From the NCBI RefSeq assembly GCF_900323885.1, contig NZ_OOHJ01000018.1, forward strand, positions 2,653,001 through 2,717,000: DNA of 64,000 nt, read 5' to 3'. The notes beneath the pieces are model-generated. The model ran no database searches, had not been told where the DNA came from, and saw nothing but the letters and a program-made list of their open reading frames with translations. This stretch comes from [Actinomadura] parvosata subsp. kistnae. Lineage in GTDB: Bacteria; Actinomycetota; Actinomycetes; Streptosporangiales; Streptosporangiaceae. Shown here piece after piece: positions 47,387 through 55,920 of this stretch. Positions within the stretch are counted from its first letter, which is position 1. Every line of letters begins with the position of its first letter. Both the position numbers and the translations under genes were made by a program.

Positions 47387-48805
47387 ATGCCCGAGTACCG
47401 GTTCAACTCGCCTCCTGGCTGGCCCGTTCCACCTCGCGGATGGAAGCCGCCGCAGGGATGGCAACCGGATCCGTCGTGGCCACCGGCTCCCGCGGGCTGG
47501 GAGTTCTGGGTTCCCGAAGACACGCCGACAGGAACTCCAAGCACGCCGCAGATGCCCGAACGTAAGAGCGCCGGCCTGTTCGGTGGCAAGAAGCGACTCG
47601 AAGAGGAGAACGCCCAGCTACGGCAATGGGTGGAACGCCTGGGCGGGATGGACGCCATGAGCATTGCCGCGATGACCGAGGCCCTGCACGTGGAGCACGC
47701 GGGACTGCAGACCGCTATCGGGGACGCCACTCGGCGGCTGCGCGAGACGGAGGCCCGGGTCGTGCAGACAGAGGAGACCGTCCTGCTCCAGGAGGTAGGG
47801 GTCTACGAGTACCGGCATCCGTTGAGTGACGCCGTGGCCTATAAAGACCAGCTCGCGCAGGTGAAGGCCCGCATCAAGGAGATGGCCAGAGAAGGCCGTG
47901 CCGTCGTCGGCGCCACCAACTGGCAGGTCAACGGGTCAGCAGCAGAAGGGCGCAAGATGGTACGCGACTTCTCCAAGTTGATGCTGCGCGCCTACAACGC
48001 TGAAGCGGACAACTGCGTACGGACCATGCGCCCGTACAAGCTGCAGTCGGCGATCGATCGCCTGGAGAAGGCCGTGGAGACGATCGTCAAGCTGGGCCGG
48101 ACGATGCACATCCACGTCCATCCCGACTATCACCGCACCCGGATCCACGAACTGGAGCTGACGGCCGACTACCTGGCCAAGCAGGAGGAGGAGAAGGAAC
48201 TCATCAGGGCACAGCGCGAGCAGCAGCGCGAAGAGGAGGCCGCGCGCCGCGAGTTCGAGCGCGAGAAGGCGCGTCTGCGCAAGGAGGAGTCGCACTACCG
48301 GTCGGCGCTGGCCAAGCTGCTGAAGAACGGTGACGCGCCCGCGGAGAGCGTGGACGAGTTGAGGGCGAAACTGGAGGAGATCGGCGCGGCGGTCGCCGAC
48401 GTCGAGGCTCGTGAGGCCAACATCAGGGCCGGCTACGTGTACGTCATCTCCAACATCGGCGCATTCGGCGACAACGTCGTAAAGATCGGCATGACTCGTC
48501 GGCTGGAGCCGGAAGATCGCGTACGCGAACTGGGCGACGCGTCGGTTCCCTTCAGATTCGACACGCACGCGCTGATCTTCAGTGAGGACGCGGTAGGGCT
48601 GGAGGCGCGGCTGCATGCGGAGCTGAGCGATCGGCGGCTCAACAAGGTGAACCTTCGCCGGGAGTTCTTCCATGCCACCCCGGCCGAGGTGCGGGACCTG
48701 CTCCAGAAGATCGCCGGTCAGCATCTCCTGGAGTACCGCGACACGGCCGAAGCTCTCGAATGGCGGCAGTCGGTTGGAGCGATTCAAACGCCTTTGCCGA
48801 CGTAG
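47387..48805 (+). CDS. DUF4041 / T5orf172 (GIY-YIG-like) protein
   Basis: 472 residues from ATG 47387, with GAGGAG upstream. A Pro/Trp-rich start with repeated P-x-G-W units (residues 9-42) is followed by a leucine-rich coil, the DUF4041 region ('YKDQLAQVKARIKEMAREGR', 'RDFSKLMLRAYNAEADNCV'), a long charged coiled coil (about 255-330) and a C-terminal T5orf172 domain ('GYVYVISNIGAFGDNVVKIG', 'EARLHAELSDRRLNKVNLRR', 'EFFHA') related to GIY-YIG nucleases. Such proteins occur in phages and islands; the role is unknown. It lies between the tra operon and its repressor. Confidence 0.78.
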   Translation: MPEYRFNSPPGWPVPPRGWKPPQGWQPDPSWPPAPAGWEFWVPEDTPTGTPSTPQMPERKSAGLFGGKKRLEEENAQLRQWVERLGGMDAMSIAAMTEALHVEHAGLQTAIGDATRRLRETEARVVQTEETVLLQEVGVYEYRHPLSDAVAYKDQLAQVKARIKEMAREGRAVVGATNWQVNGSAAEGRKMVRDFSKLMLRAYNAEADNCVRTMRPYKLQSAIDRLEKAVETIVKLGRTMHIHVHPDYHRTRIHELELTADYLAKQEEEKELIRAQREQQREEEAARREFEREKARLRKEESHYRSALAKLLKNGDAPAESVDELRAKLEEIGAAVADVEAREANIRAGYVYVISNIGAFGDNVVKIGMTRRLEPEDRVRELGDASVPFRFDTHALIFSEDAVGLEARLHAELSDRRLNKVNLRREFFHATPAEVRDLLQKIAGQHLLEYRDTAEALEWRQSVGAIQTPLPT

Positions 48806-48816
48806 CGTCAGGCGAG

Positions 48817-49548
48817 TCAGCGGATGGGGTAGGCGTCCTCCAATTCGTGCCGGTCACCAGGCAGCACAGACTCCACCACCACCCACGGCTTGCCGGTGGC
48901 ATCGCAGGCCACGGCATAGACGACGAGCAGCGCAGCCGAGCCCTTGACGCCGAGCAGCCCGCACTCCTCCTTGGTCGGATTGCGAGCGGTGACGTGCTCG
49001 ATGATGTGATCCAGCGAGGCGCCGGCCGCGCTCTCGACGTACCGGCGAAGGCCCTGCTTCAACTCCTCCGACTCGGCCAGGGCCGTTCCTTGCGCCACCT
49101 CGACAGGCAGCCACGCCGAGGAAATCTCGGTCGGCTCGCCGTCGTGCTCGATCAGGGATCGGCGCAGCAGGACAGAGGACTTGGACTTGAGCCCGAGATA
49201 GGACGCGATCCGGTTCGGCGCCTCAGTCTCCTCCGCCGCCAGCAAACGGCTGGAGACCTGGACTTCTTTGCGGTCAAGCAGTTCTCGCCCGGTGCGTATC
49301 TGCTGGCCTGTGGGGATGGCGGGACGGCCGCGCACGAACCGACCCTTCCCCTGATGGGTGACGATCCAGCCCTGGTCCCGCAGGACGCCAAGGGCCTTGA
49401 CCACGGTCGGGCGCGCCATGCCGAATTCGGCCATGAGCTGGTGTTCGCTGGGCAGCAGAGAGCCGGGCAGATACTCGCCCGAGTCGATGCGCCGCTCAAG
49501 TTCCGCGATCAGTTGCGCGTACTTCGGAGGCGTGTACTCAAATGACAT
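48817..49548 (-). CDS. GntR-family repressor with UTRA domain (KorSA-like)
   Basis: 243 residues from ATG 49548. GntR wHTH at residues 8-72 ('LPSEHQLMAEFGMARPTVV', 'GWIVTHQGKGRFV') and a UTRA ligand domain after about 95 ('LLRRSLIEHDGEPTEISSAW', 'EHVTARNPTKEE'). KorSA of pSAM2 has this layout and represses pra. The dyads at 47159-47215 are likely targets. It is convergent with the DUF4041 gene across 11 bp. Confidence 0.85.
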   Translation of the reverse strand: MSFEYTPPKYAQLIAELERRIDSGEYLPGSLLPSEHQLMAEFGMARPTVVKALGVLRDQGWIVTHQGKGRFVRGRPAIPTGQQIRTGRELLDRKEVQVSSRLLAAEETEAPNRIASYLGLKSKSSVLLRRSLIEHDGEPTEISSAWLPVEVAQGTALAESEELKQGLRRYVESAAGASLDHIIEHVTARNPTKEECGLLGVKGSAALLVVYAVACDATGKPWVVVESVLPGDRHELEDAYPIR

Positions 49549-49694
49549 CAGGGCTCCCGCATTCAGCATGCCTGTCTAGCCAAGCAGGCTATCAGCGCAT
49601 GATGCTTGGGCAACCCCTCCTTGAGACAGATAGACGTACCCCGGGAACGGCGACGGCGCGGCCCCATCGCGGGCACCACGCCGCCGAACGCCGC

Positions 49695-49985
49695 CTACAC
49701 CGCCTGGCCTTGAAGCAAGGCGGCCCAGACCTCGGCAGCCTTCTTGTACGACCACCGATAGGTCTCAAGGACCCTCTCCCCGCCGTCGTTGTCGTACTCA
49801 GTCCGGCGGATGTACGACTGCCCGCCCATGCGGCGCAGCTCGTACACGATCGACCGGCAGTGACACGACCAGGCCACGACCCGGGCGCGGTCTTGGACCT
49901 TGGACGGCTCGTGCCAGACCAACCGCATGTGCCCCTCCCGGCGCTCTCTGACGTGCGGACTGATGCAGCCCGTGATGATCTCCAC
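49695..49985 (-). CDS. AICE protein of unknown function, copy 1
   Basis: 96 residues from GTG 49985, which overlaps the upstream stop as TAGTG. It contains 'GHMRLVWHEPS', 'CHCRSIVYELRRMGGQSYIR' and a Trp-rich end 'YRWSYKKAAEVWAALL'. A close homologue is at 54366-54653 in remnant III, which supports it as a real gene. There are two or three Cys but no known domain. Confidence 0.65.
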   Translation of the reverse strand: MEIITGCISPHVRERREGHMRLVWHEPSKVQDRARVVAWSCHCRSIVYELRRMGGQSYIRRTEYDNDGGERVLETYRWSYKKAAEVWAALLQGQAV

Positions 49986-50161
49986 TACGTCGCTCGCTTT
50001 CTCCCGACTCCCGAGCACTCGAAGCAGGTCACCTGCACAAGCTCCACGGCCGTACCGTCGAGACGGCGCAGCGCATCGGCACGGCTCTTGCGCACCCAGC
50101 GCCAGCCCTTGGCCCGGCAGGCCCGGCACCTCTCACTTGTCGGTTGATCGCTCCGAGTCAT
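49985..50161 (-). CDS. Small zinc-finger-like protein, copy 1
   Basis: 58 residues from ATG 50161. 'CRACRAKGWRWV' and 'CFECSGVGRK' form a CxxC pair. It is coupled to the next gene by TAGTG. A diverged copy is at 54562-54828. Function unknown. Confidence 0.6.
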   Translation of the reverse strand: MTRSDQPTSERCRACRAKGWRWVRKSRADALRRLDGTAVELVQVTCFECSGVGRKRAT

Positions 50162-50256
50162 GGGACAAGCGTCTTCACCTGCGACAAGGCAACCCATCCC
50201 GAGCCGGAATCCTCAGGCAGGATCAGCGATATCCCTTGACGGGATAACTGCGAGGC

Positions 50257-51774
50257 GTGAGCGTGGAGTCACCGGCAGTCCAAGGACGCAAGGGGAAACG
50301 GCACATGCCCGCAGACGGGGCCGAACCGGTCGTAGTACCGGCTGACCTGTGGCAACGCCCCGAAATGCGCGCAGCACTCACAAATCGCGACATCGGCCAC
50401 CTCTTCCGACTCGTCCGCCAGTACGCAGGCATCAGCCAGACCCGCATCGGCGTCGCCGTGGGCTTCAGCCAGGGCAAAGTCAGCGAGTACATGAAGGACA
50501 AGGCCCAAGTCACCGCACTCGACGTCTTCGAACGCATCGCTGACGGCTTGGACATGCCCGACCCCGCTCGCATGCTCCTCGGCCTCGCCCCGCGGATTCT
50601 TACCGGTGTCACGCACCCACCCACACCCATCCCGGCACGGGATGGAACACCAGCAAGCAGCCTTCTTAACGTGGAACAAGTAGTCATCGGCTCGCGCCAG
50701 CCGAACGACGCTTGCGACGTTGACGTACTGACGCTGGCCTGGATCGTGGGAAGGCTGGACGCACACGTGAACCGCCGAACAATGCTCCTCATTGCAGCCG
50801 GACTGACCGCCGAAGCCGCCTCCCCCATCGCCGACCCCTGGGAACGGCTCGCCCGTGCCCTTGCCGGCCCTCGTGTACTCGACGAAGACACCGTCGAACA
50901 CCTCGAAGCCCGCACCATCGGGTTCCACCGCCTGGAGTACGAACTCCCGGCTGGCGCCCTCTACCAAGGGCTCACTAGCCACCTCAACGAGCTGAGCACC
51001 CTTCTTCATGGCGCGCCCGAGCGGTTCCGCAGGCGGCTTGCCGCCACGGCCGGGGAGGCGGCGACGCTGGCCTCGTGGCTGGCCTGGGACCTCAAGCGGC
51101 CCGCGCAGTCAGCAGCGTTCGACCGGGTTTCAGCGCTCGCAGCCAAGGAGAGCGGGCACCCGATCATCCAGGCATGCACCCACGCCTACCACTCATATGC
51201 CCTGGAGGGACGAGCCGCCCTGGAAGCGATACGGCGGGCGCAGCAGTATCTACCAGCCCAAGGCGACGACGCCACACGGGCATGGCTGCTCTGCCTGGAA
51301 GCCGAACACCTGGCCGGCCTGGGAGACCCGCAAGCAGCCGAACGGCTACGACAGGCGGAAGAAGCGTTCGACCGCGCCCGTCCCCACCGCGAACGCGCCT
51401 GGACGCGCTTCCTGGACACCGGCCGCATGGCCGCGTTCCAGCTCTCCATCCATGTACGGTTGGGCGACGAACGACAGGTGACCACAGCCGGGCAACAGGC
51501 TCTTACCTCCGTTGAGGGCGACGGCGACCACAAGCGCCTCGCCGTCATCTACGCTGACATCGCCGAAGCGCAGCTCCAGATCGGTGACGTCCCGACCGGT
51601 GTCACGTACGCCCGCCGCGCCCTGGACTCAGCCCAACGGACTGAGTCGACATGGGGCCTGCTACACCTGGGCAACGTCGAGAAGGCGCTGGCCGGTCACC
51701 GTGATCCTGCCGCTCGCGAGCTCCTGGGCGACCTGATCTCTACACGCCGGGCTCTGGGCTCGTCTCCTGCCTGA
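50257..51774 (+). CDS. XRE-HTH protein with TPR-like repeats
   Basis: 505 residues from GTG 50257; ATG 50305 is an alternative. HTH at about residues 45-105 ('SQTRIGVAVGFSQGKVSEYM'), then an all-helical region rich in TPR-like pairs ('ACTHAYHSYALEGRAALEAI', 'AVIYADIAEAQLQIGDVPTG'). This layout is common in actinomycete XRE regulators of the transcriptional-regulator/TPR type, which respond to peptides or partner proteins. The 3' end overlaps the opposite cutA by 35 bp. A deleted copy of the 3' end is at 54940-55167. Confidence 0.72.
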   Translation: MSVESPAVQGRKGKRHMPADGAEPVVVPADLWQRPEMRAALTNRDIGHLFRLVRQYAGISQTRIGVAVGFSQGKVSEYMKDKAQVTALDVFERIADGLDMPDPARMLLGLAPRILTGVTHPPTPIPARDGTPASSLLNVEQVVIGSRQPNDACDVDVLTLAWIVGRLDAHVNRRTMLLIAAGLTAEAASPIADPWERLARALAGPRVLDEDTVEHLEARTIGFHRLEYELPAGALYQGLTSHLNELSTLLHGAPERFRRRLAATAGEAATLASWLAWDLKRPAQSAAFDRVSALAAKESGHPIIQACTHAYHSYALEGRAALEAIRRAQQYLPAQGDDATRAWLLCLEAEHLAGLGDPQAAERLRQAEEAFDRARPHRERAWTRFLDTGRMAAFQLSIHVRLGDERQVTTAGQQALTSVEGDGDHKRLAVIYADIAEAQLQIGDVPTGVTYARRALDSAQRTESTWGLLHLGNVEKALAGHRDPAARELLGDLISTRRALGSSPA

Positions 51775-52072
51775 TCCATTCCAGATAGTCCGCCGTCCCG
51801 GCAACCAGCGGCACGGCAATGATCTGCGGCACCTCATAAGGGTGCAATTCCCGGATCGCAGCGGCCAGCTCGTCGAACCGCTCAGCCGTCGTCTTCATGA
51901 ACAGCAGCCACTCCTTGGCCCGGTTGACCTCCCCACGCCACCAGTAGACGGACGTGATTGGTGCGACGAGCTGTGCAGCGGCGGCCAGGCGTTCCCCCAC
52001 CACCACATCAGCGATCCGCTCAGCGGCGTCACGATCCGGCACGGTCACATGGACCTCGACGAACTCGGCCAT
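51740..52072 (-). CDS. cutA: CutA1-type divalent-ion tolerance protein
   Basis: 110 residues from ATG 52072. 'VEVHVTVPDRDAAERIADVV', 'ITSVYWWRGEVNRAKEWLLF', 'KTTAERFDELAAAIRELHPY' and 'EVPQIIAVPL' match CutA1, a trimeric ferredoxin-like protein linked to copper tolerance or used as a PII-like binding scaffold. It is unusual as AICE cargo. It is convergent with, and overlaps, the XRE-TPR gene. Confidence 0.88.
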   Translation of the reverse strand: MAEFVEVHVTVPDRDAAERIADVVVGERLAAAAQLVAPITSVYWWRGEVNRAKEWLLFMKTTAERFDELAAAIRELHPYEVPQIIAVPLVAGTADYLEWIRQETSPEPGV

Positions 52073-52399
52073 GCCGATCACACTGCCGAATTGTTCTTGT
52101 AGGTATCAAGCGGCGGCGCGGCGTGCCGCCGTACCCCCGGCCCTCCGCCCGCCCGCCGTCCGGGCGTGCGGCCTGGGGGCCGGTCCCGGACGGCGGCGGG
52201 ACACCGGGCCGGGCGCCGCACGCCGGCCCCGCCGTACGAACCGAACGCTCCGACGGGGTTGCCACGCCGCCGCACAGATGCAGCACGACGATCGCCACGG
52301 CATGGCTGGCCGTCGTACATGGTCGGGGCGATCGAAGGTCCAGGGCTTCGTACCTCAGCCCTGGCCCACCGGGCAACGTGGCTGATCACCGCATGCGAG
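52073..52399. other. GC-rich gap between cutA and the SUKH gene
   Basis: 327 bp, very GC-rich with many CGG/CCG runs and partial hairpins; part of it (GCGGCCTGGGGGCCG and neighbours) recurs near 55230 in remnant III. No gene could be supported. Confidence 0.45.
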
Positions 52400-53179
52400 C
52401 TAGTACGGGATCTGGTCCAGGGCGTCGCCATCCAGTTGGGTCGGCGGCTCTCTGCCGGGGTCGTTTCCCGGGATAGGGGGATGATCGAACCAGTTGTATC
52501 CGTTGACCCAGCCGTCGAACCAATCAGCCAGGGAAGGGGCGACGGTCACGATCCCGGCCTCGGGTGACTGCTCTTCGGGAAAGTCCCACGCGTCATCATC
52601 CCAGAGGCAGACGGGGTTACCGGGCTGAGTAAGCGACATGTACCAGTACATAGAGCATCCGGCGTATACGAGAGGGAAACCCAGTACGCTGCTCACTTCC
52701 GGGCGTTCTTCGTATCTATCAAGCGCGTCCGGACCGGACTCGAGTTGCCGGTGCCCACCGGGTGGAAGGCCCAGGAGGTCGTAAGAGGGGCCGAAGCCGC
52801 CGTTGCTTACCTCCGTGTACACCCTCCGCAGCAGCTCGGGTAACTCGTGTCCGATGCGCTGTTCGCAGGCATGCAAGTCTGCCTGGGAGATCGGCGGATA
52901 CGGGGGCTCATGCGGGACATCGCTGAAGTACTTAACGGCTTCGGGGGCTCCCGCTTCCAACGCGGCCCTTATGAGGTGATCAGGCGTGGGGTCGTCGAAG
53001 CTGAGTTGGAAAATGCTTCCGCCTTCACGGAGCGGCTGCAGTGTGTGGTGGATGCGGCTACTGATGTTCTCGCCGTACTCACGTTTCAGCCAGTCCATCG
53101 GGACGTAGACCATGTCGTGTCGGCGTGCGGGATCCCAGGCCCGTCGTCGAATGCGCTGGATCAGATCATCATGTGACAT
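52400..53179 (-). CDS. SMI1/KNR4 (SUKH)-domain protein
   Basis: 259 residues. The middle (about 95-210) carries the SUKH signature: 'ISQADLHACEQRIGHELPEL', 'LRRVYTEVSNGGFGP' and 'LADWFDGWVNG'. SUKH proteins are the commonest immunity proteins against contact-dependent or polymorphic toxins. The N-terminal ~90 residues form an extra domain. No toxin gene is adjacent, so this may be an orphan immunity gene protecting the AICE host. Confidence 0.75.
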   Translation of the reverse strand: MSHDDLIQRIRRRAWDPARRHDMVYVPMDWLKREYGENISSRIHHTLQPLREGGSIFQLSFDDPTPDHLIRAALEAGAPEAVKYFSDVPHEPPYPPISQADLHACEQRIGHELPELLRRVYTEVSNGGFGPSYDLLGLPPGGHRQLESGPDALDRYEERPEVSSVLGFPLVYAGCSMYWYMSLTQPGNPVCLWDDDAWDFPEEQSPEAGIVTVAPSLADWFDGWVNGYNWFDHPPIPGNDPGREPPTQLDGDALDQIPY

Positions 53180-53370
53180 GCACGACAGAATGCCAGCGCA
53201 GGCCTAGTGACTACGATGATCGAAGACCATGCTGGAGTGCTGCGTTGGGAGCCACCTTGGGAGCTACCGGGGCGAACGATCAAGAACTGAGCTGAACGGA
53301 TCTGAACGGCTTGGGCACAGTGACCAGCCCGGCGAACGCGTCCGGACGGCTATGGAGATCGCTTGGGGAC

Positions 53371-53892
53371 CTACGGATCAGACGGTCCGAGCGTGTATCG
53401 CGCGTAGCGGTCGCCAGGAGAAGCGAACTCGGTGCCATTTTCATCGAGCGCGTTGTAGATCGTCACTTGGCCGTTCGGGAAGCTGAACCCCAGAGACACG
53501 ATCGTCCCCTCCACGAGATCCCTGTTTCTCCACATCAGCAGCTCCACTGCCGAACAAGGCTGCCCTACCAGTGCAGTGAGCTCGTCTGGTGCGTCATCTC
53601 GCCATGCCAGGTGGAAGTCCGGCCAGTCCAGCGCGAGCTTCGGATCGATGGTGTTCCAGGTGATGGAGACCTCGTCGAACTTCCAGTGGTTGATCTCGAC
53701 CTGTTCGCCATCGAAGTCCAGGAGGATCGGGCAGTCGGCGAACCACTCATCCTGATCGAGATCCCACACCAGGAGTGCGCGGGTCAGCCGCCGGCCTGTG
53801 AGGTGGGCCAGTCTCACTCCATGAGCGGCCGTGATCGCTGAGCGTCCACTCAACCACTCCGGCCTGTATCCGGGGACCCCGAAGTTGAACAT
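53371..53892 (-). CDS. Unknown protein at the right end of element 2
   Basis: 173 residues. It has 'LTRALLVWDLDQDEWFADCP', 'VEINHWKFDEVSITWNTID' and 'ALVGQPCSAVELLMWRNRDL', with many Trp and Asp residues, which gives it the look of small immunity proteins next to SUKH genes. I do not recognise the family. The gene ends 160 bp before the att core. It could be a second immunity gene; this is only from context. Confidence 0.5.
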   Translation of the reverse strand: MFNFGVPGYRPEWLSGRSAITAAHGVRLAHLTGRRLTRALLVWDLDQDEWFADCPILLDFDGEQVEINHWKFDEVSITWNTIDPKLALDWPDFHLAWRDDAPDELTALVGQPCSAVELLMWRNRDLVEGTIVSLGFSFPNGQVTIYNALDENGTEFASPGDRYARYTLGPSDP

Positions 53893-53926
53893 CCAGCGAT
53901 TGTGCCGGAATGCCCTCGCTTCTGTC

Positions 53927-53945
53927 GTGCCATTAGCGTGCCATT
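53927..53945. repeat. Right arm-type site pair of element 2
   Basis: GTGCCATTAGC GTGCCATT: the 8-mer pair at 11-bp period, 86 bp before the att core at 54032. It matches 41744-41762. Confidence 0.65.
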
Positions 53946-54031
53946 AAGGGCGGTCAGCAGCGGTCAAGCACGGTCACTCGCGGACCGTCCTCAGCGCAGG
54001 TCGAGGCCGTTGCGCCTGAAGATCAGACCGT

Positions 54032-54075
54032 TTTGCAAGCAGGAAGTCAGGAGTTCGAATCTCCTAGGCTCCACC
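54032..54075 (+). repeat. att core copy 3 (element 2/remnant III junction)
   Basis: 44 bp identical to 21139-21182 and 41660-41703. Right end of element 2 and left end of remnant III. Confidence 0.92.
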
Positions 54076-54079
54076 ATCG

Positions 54080-54317
54080 ACGGGACCGGGTAGGTGGGCC
54101 CAGCTCACCCACCCGTTGCCCGTCTGAGTGCTTGCCGATTGTGACCCGCCCCGAGCGGTCCTCGCTCCGCTCGGGCTGCCCCCCTTTGGGCGCGCCTCCG
54201 GCGCGCAAAAGGCCTTCGCGTAGGGCGCTCCGCGCACGGGGGCTTCAGCCGTCTTCTTCCAGTCGAGCCAAGCCTCGACCCCTGTATGCCTTCGCTTCGC
54301 TCAGCCGTCCTTTCTAG
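54080..54317. repeat. Hairpin-rich repeat copy A (matches 55921-56155)
   Basis: The order of landmarks is the same in both copies: CTCACCCA, CGTTGCCCGTCTGAGTG, GCGGTCCTCGCTCCGCTCGG, GGGCGCGCCT, GGCTTCAGCCGT, AGTCGAGCCAAGCCTCGAC, CTTCGCTCAGCCGT. It is rich in small hairpins such as GAGCGG/CCGCTC. No gene is evident. Confidence 0.75.
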
Positions 54318-54365
54318 GGGCGCAGGCTTCGCCAGCGCTGTCAACCGCGCCGCAGTCCTGGCTTC

Positions 54366-54653
54366 TTAAACGACGTCGCCTTCGAGCAGGGCCTTCCAGA
54401 CCTCGTCCGTTTTCCTGTAGGACCACTGGTAGGTCTCGTGGATCACCTCGCCGTCGTCGGTGTTCAGGATCCGGCGGATGTGCGACTGCCCGCCCAGGCG
54501 GCACAGCTCGCACGAGGTCATCCGGCAGGGGCACGTCCAGGCCATTACCCGGGCACGCTGGTCACGCATGGGCCGCTCGTGCCAGACCAACTGCATGTGC
54601 CCTTCCTGAGCCTCTTCGACGTGTGGACTCGTACAGTCCGTGATGATCTCCAT
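54366..54653 (-). CDS. AICE protein of unknown function, copy 2
   Basis: 95 residues from ATG 54653. Homologue of the 49695-49985 product: 'GHMQLVWHE', 'MTSCELCRLGGQSHIRR' and the end 'YQWSYRKTDEVWKALL'. The family is unknown. The open frame has survived although the surrounding element is deleted. Confidence 0.6.
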   Translation of the reverse strand: MEIITDCTSPHVEEAQEGHMQLVWHERPMRDQRARVMAWTCPCRMTSCELCRLGGQSHIRRILNTDDGEVIHETYQWSYRKTDEVWKALLEGDVV

Positions 54654-54828
54654 TGCTCTGCCCGCTTCCTTCGACTCTCGAGCACTCGAAGCAGTCCACC
54701 CGCACAAGCTCGGCCGCCCTCCCGTCGATGCGACGCAGCGCGTCCATGCGGCTCCTGCGCTCAAAACACCATCCCGTCGCCGGGCAGACACAGCACCCCT
54801 CACTTGTCGGTCGATCGATGTGCGTCAT
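54562..54828 (-). CDS. Small zinc-finger-like protein, copy 2 (C-terminus run-on)
   Basis: 88 residues from ATG 54828. Homologue of 49985-50161: 'GCCVCPATGWC' and 'LVRVDCFECSR'. The TAGTG junction of copy 1 has been lost, so the frame runs 30 residues further inside the next gene. The true C-terminus is thus probably damaged. Confidence 0.45.
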   Translation of the reverse strand: MTHIDRPTSEGCCVCPATGWCFERRSRMDALRRIDGRAAELVRVDCFECSRVEGSGQSNGDHHGLYESTRRRGSGRAHAVGLARAAHA

Positions 54829-54939
54829 GGGCCAAGCGTGTTCACATGCGACAAGGCCACCCATCCCGAGCCGGAATCCTCAGCCAAGCTGCCCTCAACG
54901 CGCTGGCACACGAGACCGACCACAAGAAAATCTGCCGCC

Positions 54940-55167
54940 GTCCACGCCGACATCGCCGCCGTCCAACTCCGCATCGGCGACCTCAACCAAGGCATCACCA
55001 GCGGACACTTGGCCCTGGAAACCGCACAGAGCACCGAATCCCGCTGGGCCTTCCAACAACTCGCCGTAGTAGAGAACGCCCTCACCGGCAAGAGAGACGC
55101 CAGCGCCCGCGAACTACTGGCCACCATCAACTCGGCACACCGCAGCCTAAGCCAATCGCCTGCCTGA
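54940..55167 (+). pseudogene. 3' remnant of an XRE-TPR gene
   Basis: 'VHADIAAVQLRIGDLNQG', 'LETAQSTESRW' and 'ALTGKRDASARELLATI' align with the last 75 residues of the element 2 XRE-TPR protein (50257-51774). The upstream sequence (54829-54895) matches the promoter region of that gene, so the whole middle was deleted. Confidence 0.8.
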
Positions 55168-55324
55168 GCACATCAGATAAGCTGCCGTGCATTGCCGAAT
55201 TGCTGTGAGTATCAGACGGCGGCGCACGCACCGCCGCGCGGCCTGGGGGCCGTTCTCGCGCGTGGCCCGCCGCTCTGGCCGCGTTCGAACGTTCCATGAC
55301 AGACGCGTCCCCTATGCTCAGCCC

Positions 55325-55519
55325 ATGGACAAGCACCCCTTAATCAGAGTCTTCATGGCTTTAGGAGTTACGGTTCTTGCCGTGGCTGCCTATCAGGCTG
55401 TTGCCTTCTCGGGAAACTGGGTTTGGTACCCCGGACGCCCGATCACCTTGGCCCTGGTAGGCATAGGGTTCGTCTTCGCCGCGGGAGTGCTGGTCCTGAA
55501 CGAACGCAAAGATCGCTAA
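55325..55519 (+). CDS. Small two-helix membrane protein
   Basis: 64 residues from ATG 55325. 'VFMALGVTVLAVAAYQAVAF' and 'ITLALVGIGFVFAAGVLVL' are two membrane helices, with the short basic tail 'NERKDR'. No ribosome site is clear. Unknown role; it may be one of the small membrane proteins common in AICE cargo. Confidence 0.5.
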   Translation: MDKHPLIRVFMALGVTVLAVAAYQAVAFSGNWVWYPGRPITLALVGIGFVFAAGVLVLNERKDR

Positions 55520-55769
55520 TAGCTCCCGCACACCTTCCAACGTCAAAACAAGCCTCCGGCGGGACACTCCAGCTCCAGGATGATCGCCGAGGTACGCGCA
55601 GAGCCGTAGATGGCTGACATGGAAGCCTGATCATCCCGTCCGCCATCGACGCGGGACAAGCCGAGCAGCCCAGGGCCACGGGTACCAGATCGTTCGTCCG
55701 GTAAGGCGCTCCATCTGGTCCCCGTGGCTCTCGCCGCTTTCCCTTCGGCCAGGCCGCAGACTGATCGCC

Positions 55770-55788
55770 GTACCATTATCGTGCCATC
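55770..55788. repeat. Arm-type site relic of remnant III
   Basis: GTACCATTATC GTGCCATC keeps the 11-bp period of the element 2 arm sites with two changes, 86 bp before core 4. Confidence 0.6.
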
Positions 55789-55873
55789 AAGGGCATCAAC
55801 AGGGGTCAGTCACGGTCACTGGCGGACTGCCTGTTGCTCAGGTCGAAGTGGTTGTCCTCGAAGATCAGACCGA

Positions 55874-55917
55874 TTTGCAAGCAGGAAGTCAGGAGTTCGA
55901 ATCTTTCAGGGCCCACC
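55874..55917 (+). repeat. Decayed att core copy 4
   Basis: The first 32 bp (55874-55905) are identical to the tRNA-Ala core; the last 12 differ (TTCAGGGCCCACC in place of CCTAGGCTCCACC). Confidence 0.85.
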
Positions 55918-55920
55918 TTC

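Larger units (their letters stand above)
41704..54075. mobile_element. AICE element 2 (about 12.4 kb)
   Basis: Bounded by identical 44-bp att cores and by GTGCCATT arm-site pairs at 41744 and 53927. The backbone, all on the minus strand from 47.1 to 41.8 kb, is: Pra-like activator, 96-residue protein, FtsK-like Tra, zinc-ribbon protein, Rep, xis and int. A GntR-UTRA repressor lies beyond a DUF4041/T5orf172 gene. Cargo at the right end includes CutA and a SUKH protein. All backbone genes look intact, so it may still be mobile. Confidence 0.9.
54076..55917. mobile_element. Remnant III, deleted element-2-like AICE
   Basis: 1.84 kb between att core 3 and the decayed core 4, with an element-2-type arm site at 55770. 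It keeps homologues of the 49.7-50.2 kb genes of element 2, then jumps directly to the 3' end of the XRE-TPR gene, showing an internal deletion of about 1.2 kb. There is no int, rep or tra. Confidence 0.75.
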
